This document shows positions 6,919 to 7,416 of a stretch of 7,416 nt of DNA, one piece after another. The DNA is taken from the NCBI GenBank assembly GCA_012031955.1, contig JAAURZ010000106.1, positions 1 through 7,416 on the forward strand, written 5' to 3'. The DNA is from Bacteroidia bacterium (GTDB lineage Bacteria > Bacteroidota > Bacteroidia > Cytophagales > Cyclobacteriaceae). A program made the translations under genes and the position numbers. Numbering within the stretch: position 1 is the first letter of the stretch; each line of letters starts with the position of its first letter. The notes under the pieces are model-generated. The model was not told the DNA's origin and did no database searches. It saw nothing but the letters and a program-made list of their open reading frames with translations.

Positions 6919-7416
6919 ATGAAACACATCCTCGTCAAATCAGTACTCAACAAAAAGAAACAACGCGACGCCTGGTTTCTCGACGAGTACACACTCAACC
7001 CATTCGAAGGGTGCAGCTTCAACTGTCAATATTGCTACGTGCGCGGCAGCAAGTACGGCGAAAACATGGAAGACACACTGGCGATAAAAACAAACGCCCT
7101 CGACGTGCTCGACCGCCAGTTGAGCTTGCGCGCGCGAAAGCAACAGTACGGCATCATCGCGCTTGCCTCGGCCACCGACCCTTACCTGCGCGCAGAAGCG
7201 GAGCAACAGATGACGCGCAGCATGCTTCAGCTCATACTCAAGCACAAGTTCCCCGTGCTCCTCATCACCAAATCGCCCGGCGTGTTGCGCGACCTCGACC
7301 TGCTGCAGCAAATCGATCGCGACGCCGTCCTGCCACCCGACCTTGCTCAAACACTGGGCAGGGGAGCCATCCTTTCATTCTCCCTGTCAACGCTTGAAAC
7401 CGACATCGCCGCCACC
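6919..7416 (+). CDS. SplB-like radical SAM protein, N-terminal part (3' end outside window)
   Basis: The ATG at 6919 opens a frame that stays open to the last base: 166 residues, truncated by the window end. NPFEGCSFNCQYCYVRG contains the radical SAM 4Fe-4S motif CxxxCxxC with Cys32, Cys36 and Cys39. LASATDPYLRAEAEQQMTRS, VLLITKSPGVLRDLDLL and ILSFSLSTLE are typical of the SPL / Rv2578c-like radical SAM family. This family is named after spore photoproduct lyase, but most members in non-sporulating bacteria have no proven role. An SplB-type DNA repair function should not be assumed here. There is no clear Shine-Dalgarno sequence and no TAnnTTTG in the preceding 169 nt, so its promoter is unidentified. 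The start is supported by the usual short lead before the NPFEGC motif. Confidence 0.88.
   Translation, partial: MKHILVKSVLNKKKQRDAWFLDEYTLNPFEGCSFNCQYCYVRGSKYGENMEDTLAIKTNALDVLDRQLSLRARKQQYGIIALASATDPYLRAEAEQQMTRSMLQLILKHKFPVLLITKSPGVLRDLDLLQQIDRDAVLPPDLAQTLGRGAILSFSLSTLETDIAAT

Noticed and set aside
7011..7397. 128-codon + strand frame inside the radical SAM region
   Set aside because: It is out of frame with the CxxxCxxC-containing gene that starts at 6919, and its Arg/Ala/His-rich translation looks like shadow sequence.

Overview
This window reads as a carbohydrate and glycerol catabolism region of a Bacteroidota bacterium, probably Cytophagales- or Chitinophagales-like; that placement is an inference. 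It rests on an exact TAnnTTTG-type -7 element (TAACTTTG) ahead of the second gene, weak or absent Shine-Dalgarno sequences, predicted surface or periplasmic lipoproteins, a GH65/GH37 pairing, and GC content that looks like the mid-50s percent. Every gene I support lies on the + strand. No tRNA, rRNA, CRISPR array, transposase or phage gene is visible.

Layout. (1) 2-1078: the C-terminal 358 residues of a GH65 glycoside hydrolase whose start lies outside the window. (2) 1158-2510: a lipoprotein of the vanadium-dependent haloperoxidase / PAP2 phosphatase superfamily with every vanadate/phosphate-binding residue present. (3) 2500-4055: a GH37 trehalase with a lipoprotein signal. It overlaps gene 2 by 11 nt and is split by three small indels, though all signature motifs and both catalytic acids survive. 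(4) 4135-4842: glpF, a glycerol facilitator with the glycerol-type selectivity filter. (5) 4839-5248: a small two-helix membrane protein with a bacterial PH domain, overlapping glpF by ATGA and carrying one apparent single-base deletion. (6) 5253-6749: an intact glpK, glycerol kinase. (7) 6750-6918: an intergenic stretch with a GC-rich palindrome that resembles a dispersed REP-like element. (8) 6919-7416: the N-terminal 166 residues of an SplB-like radical SAM protein, running off the end.

How the genes fit together. GH65 and trehalase would release glucose from alpha-linked disaccharides (trehalose, and kojibiose-type or related alpha-glucosides) outside the inner membrane. GlpF admits glycerol and GlpK traps it as glycerol 3-phosphate. 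The PH-domain protein sits between these two and is probably co-translated with GlpF, but I know of no function for it there. The haloperoxidase-like lipoprotein sits between the two glycosidases and is plausibly translationally coupled to the trehalase.

The main caution is the four reading-frame breaks between about 2545 and 5005 (three in the trehalase, one in the PH gene). Each is repaired by a one-base change (one also by removing two bases). Three fall at a mono- or dinucleotide run whose length would change by one, and the coding signal is otherwise intact. They look more like sequencing or assembly indels than old decay, but the sequence alone cannot settle this. I do not see an obviously new defence or mobile system here; the most unusual items are the PH protein inside the glycerol operon and the GH65-haloperoxidase-trehalase arrangement.
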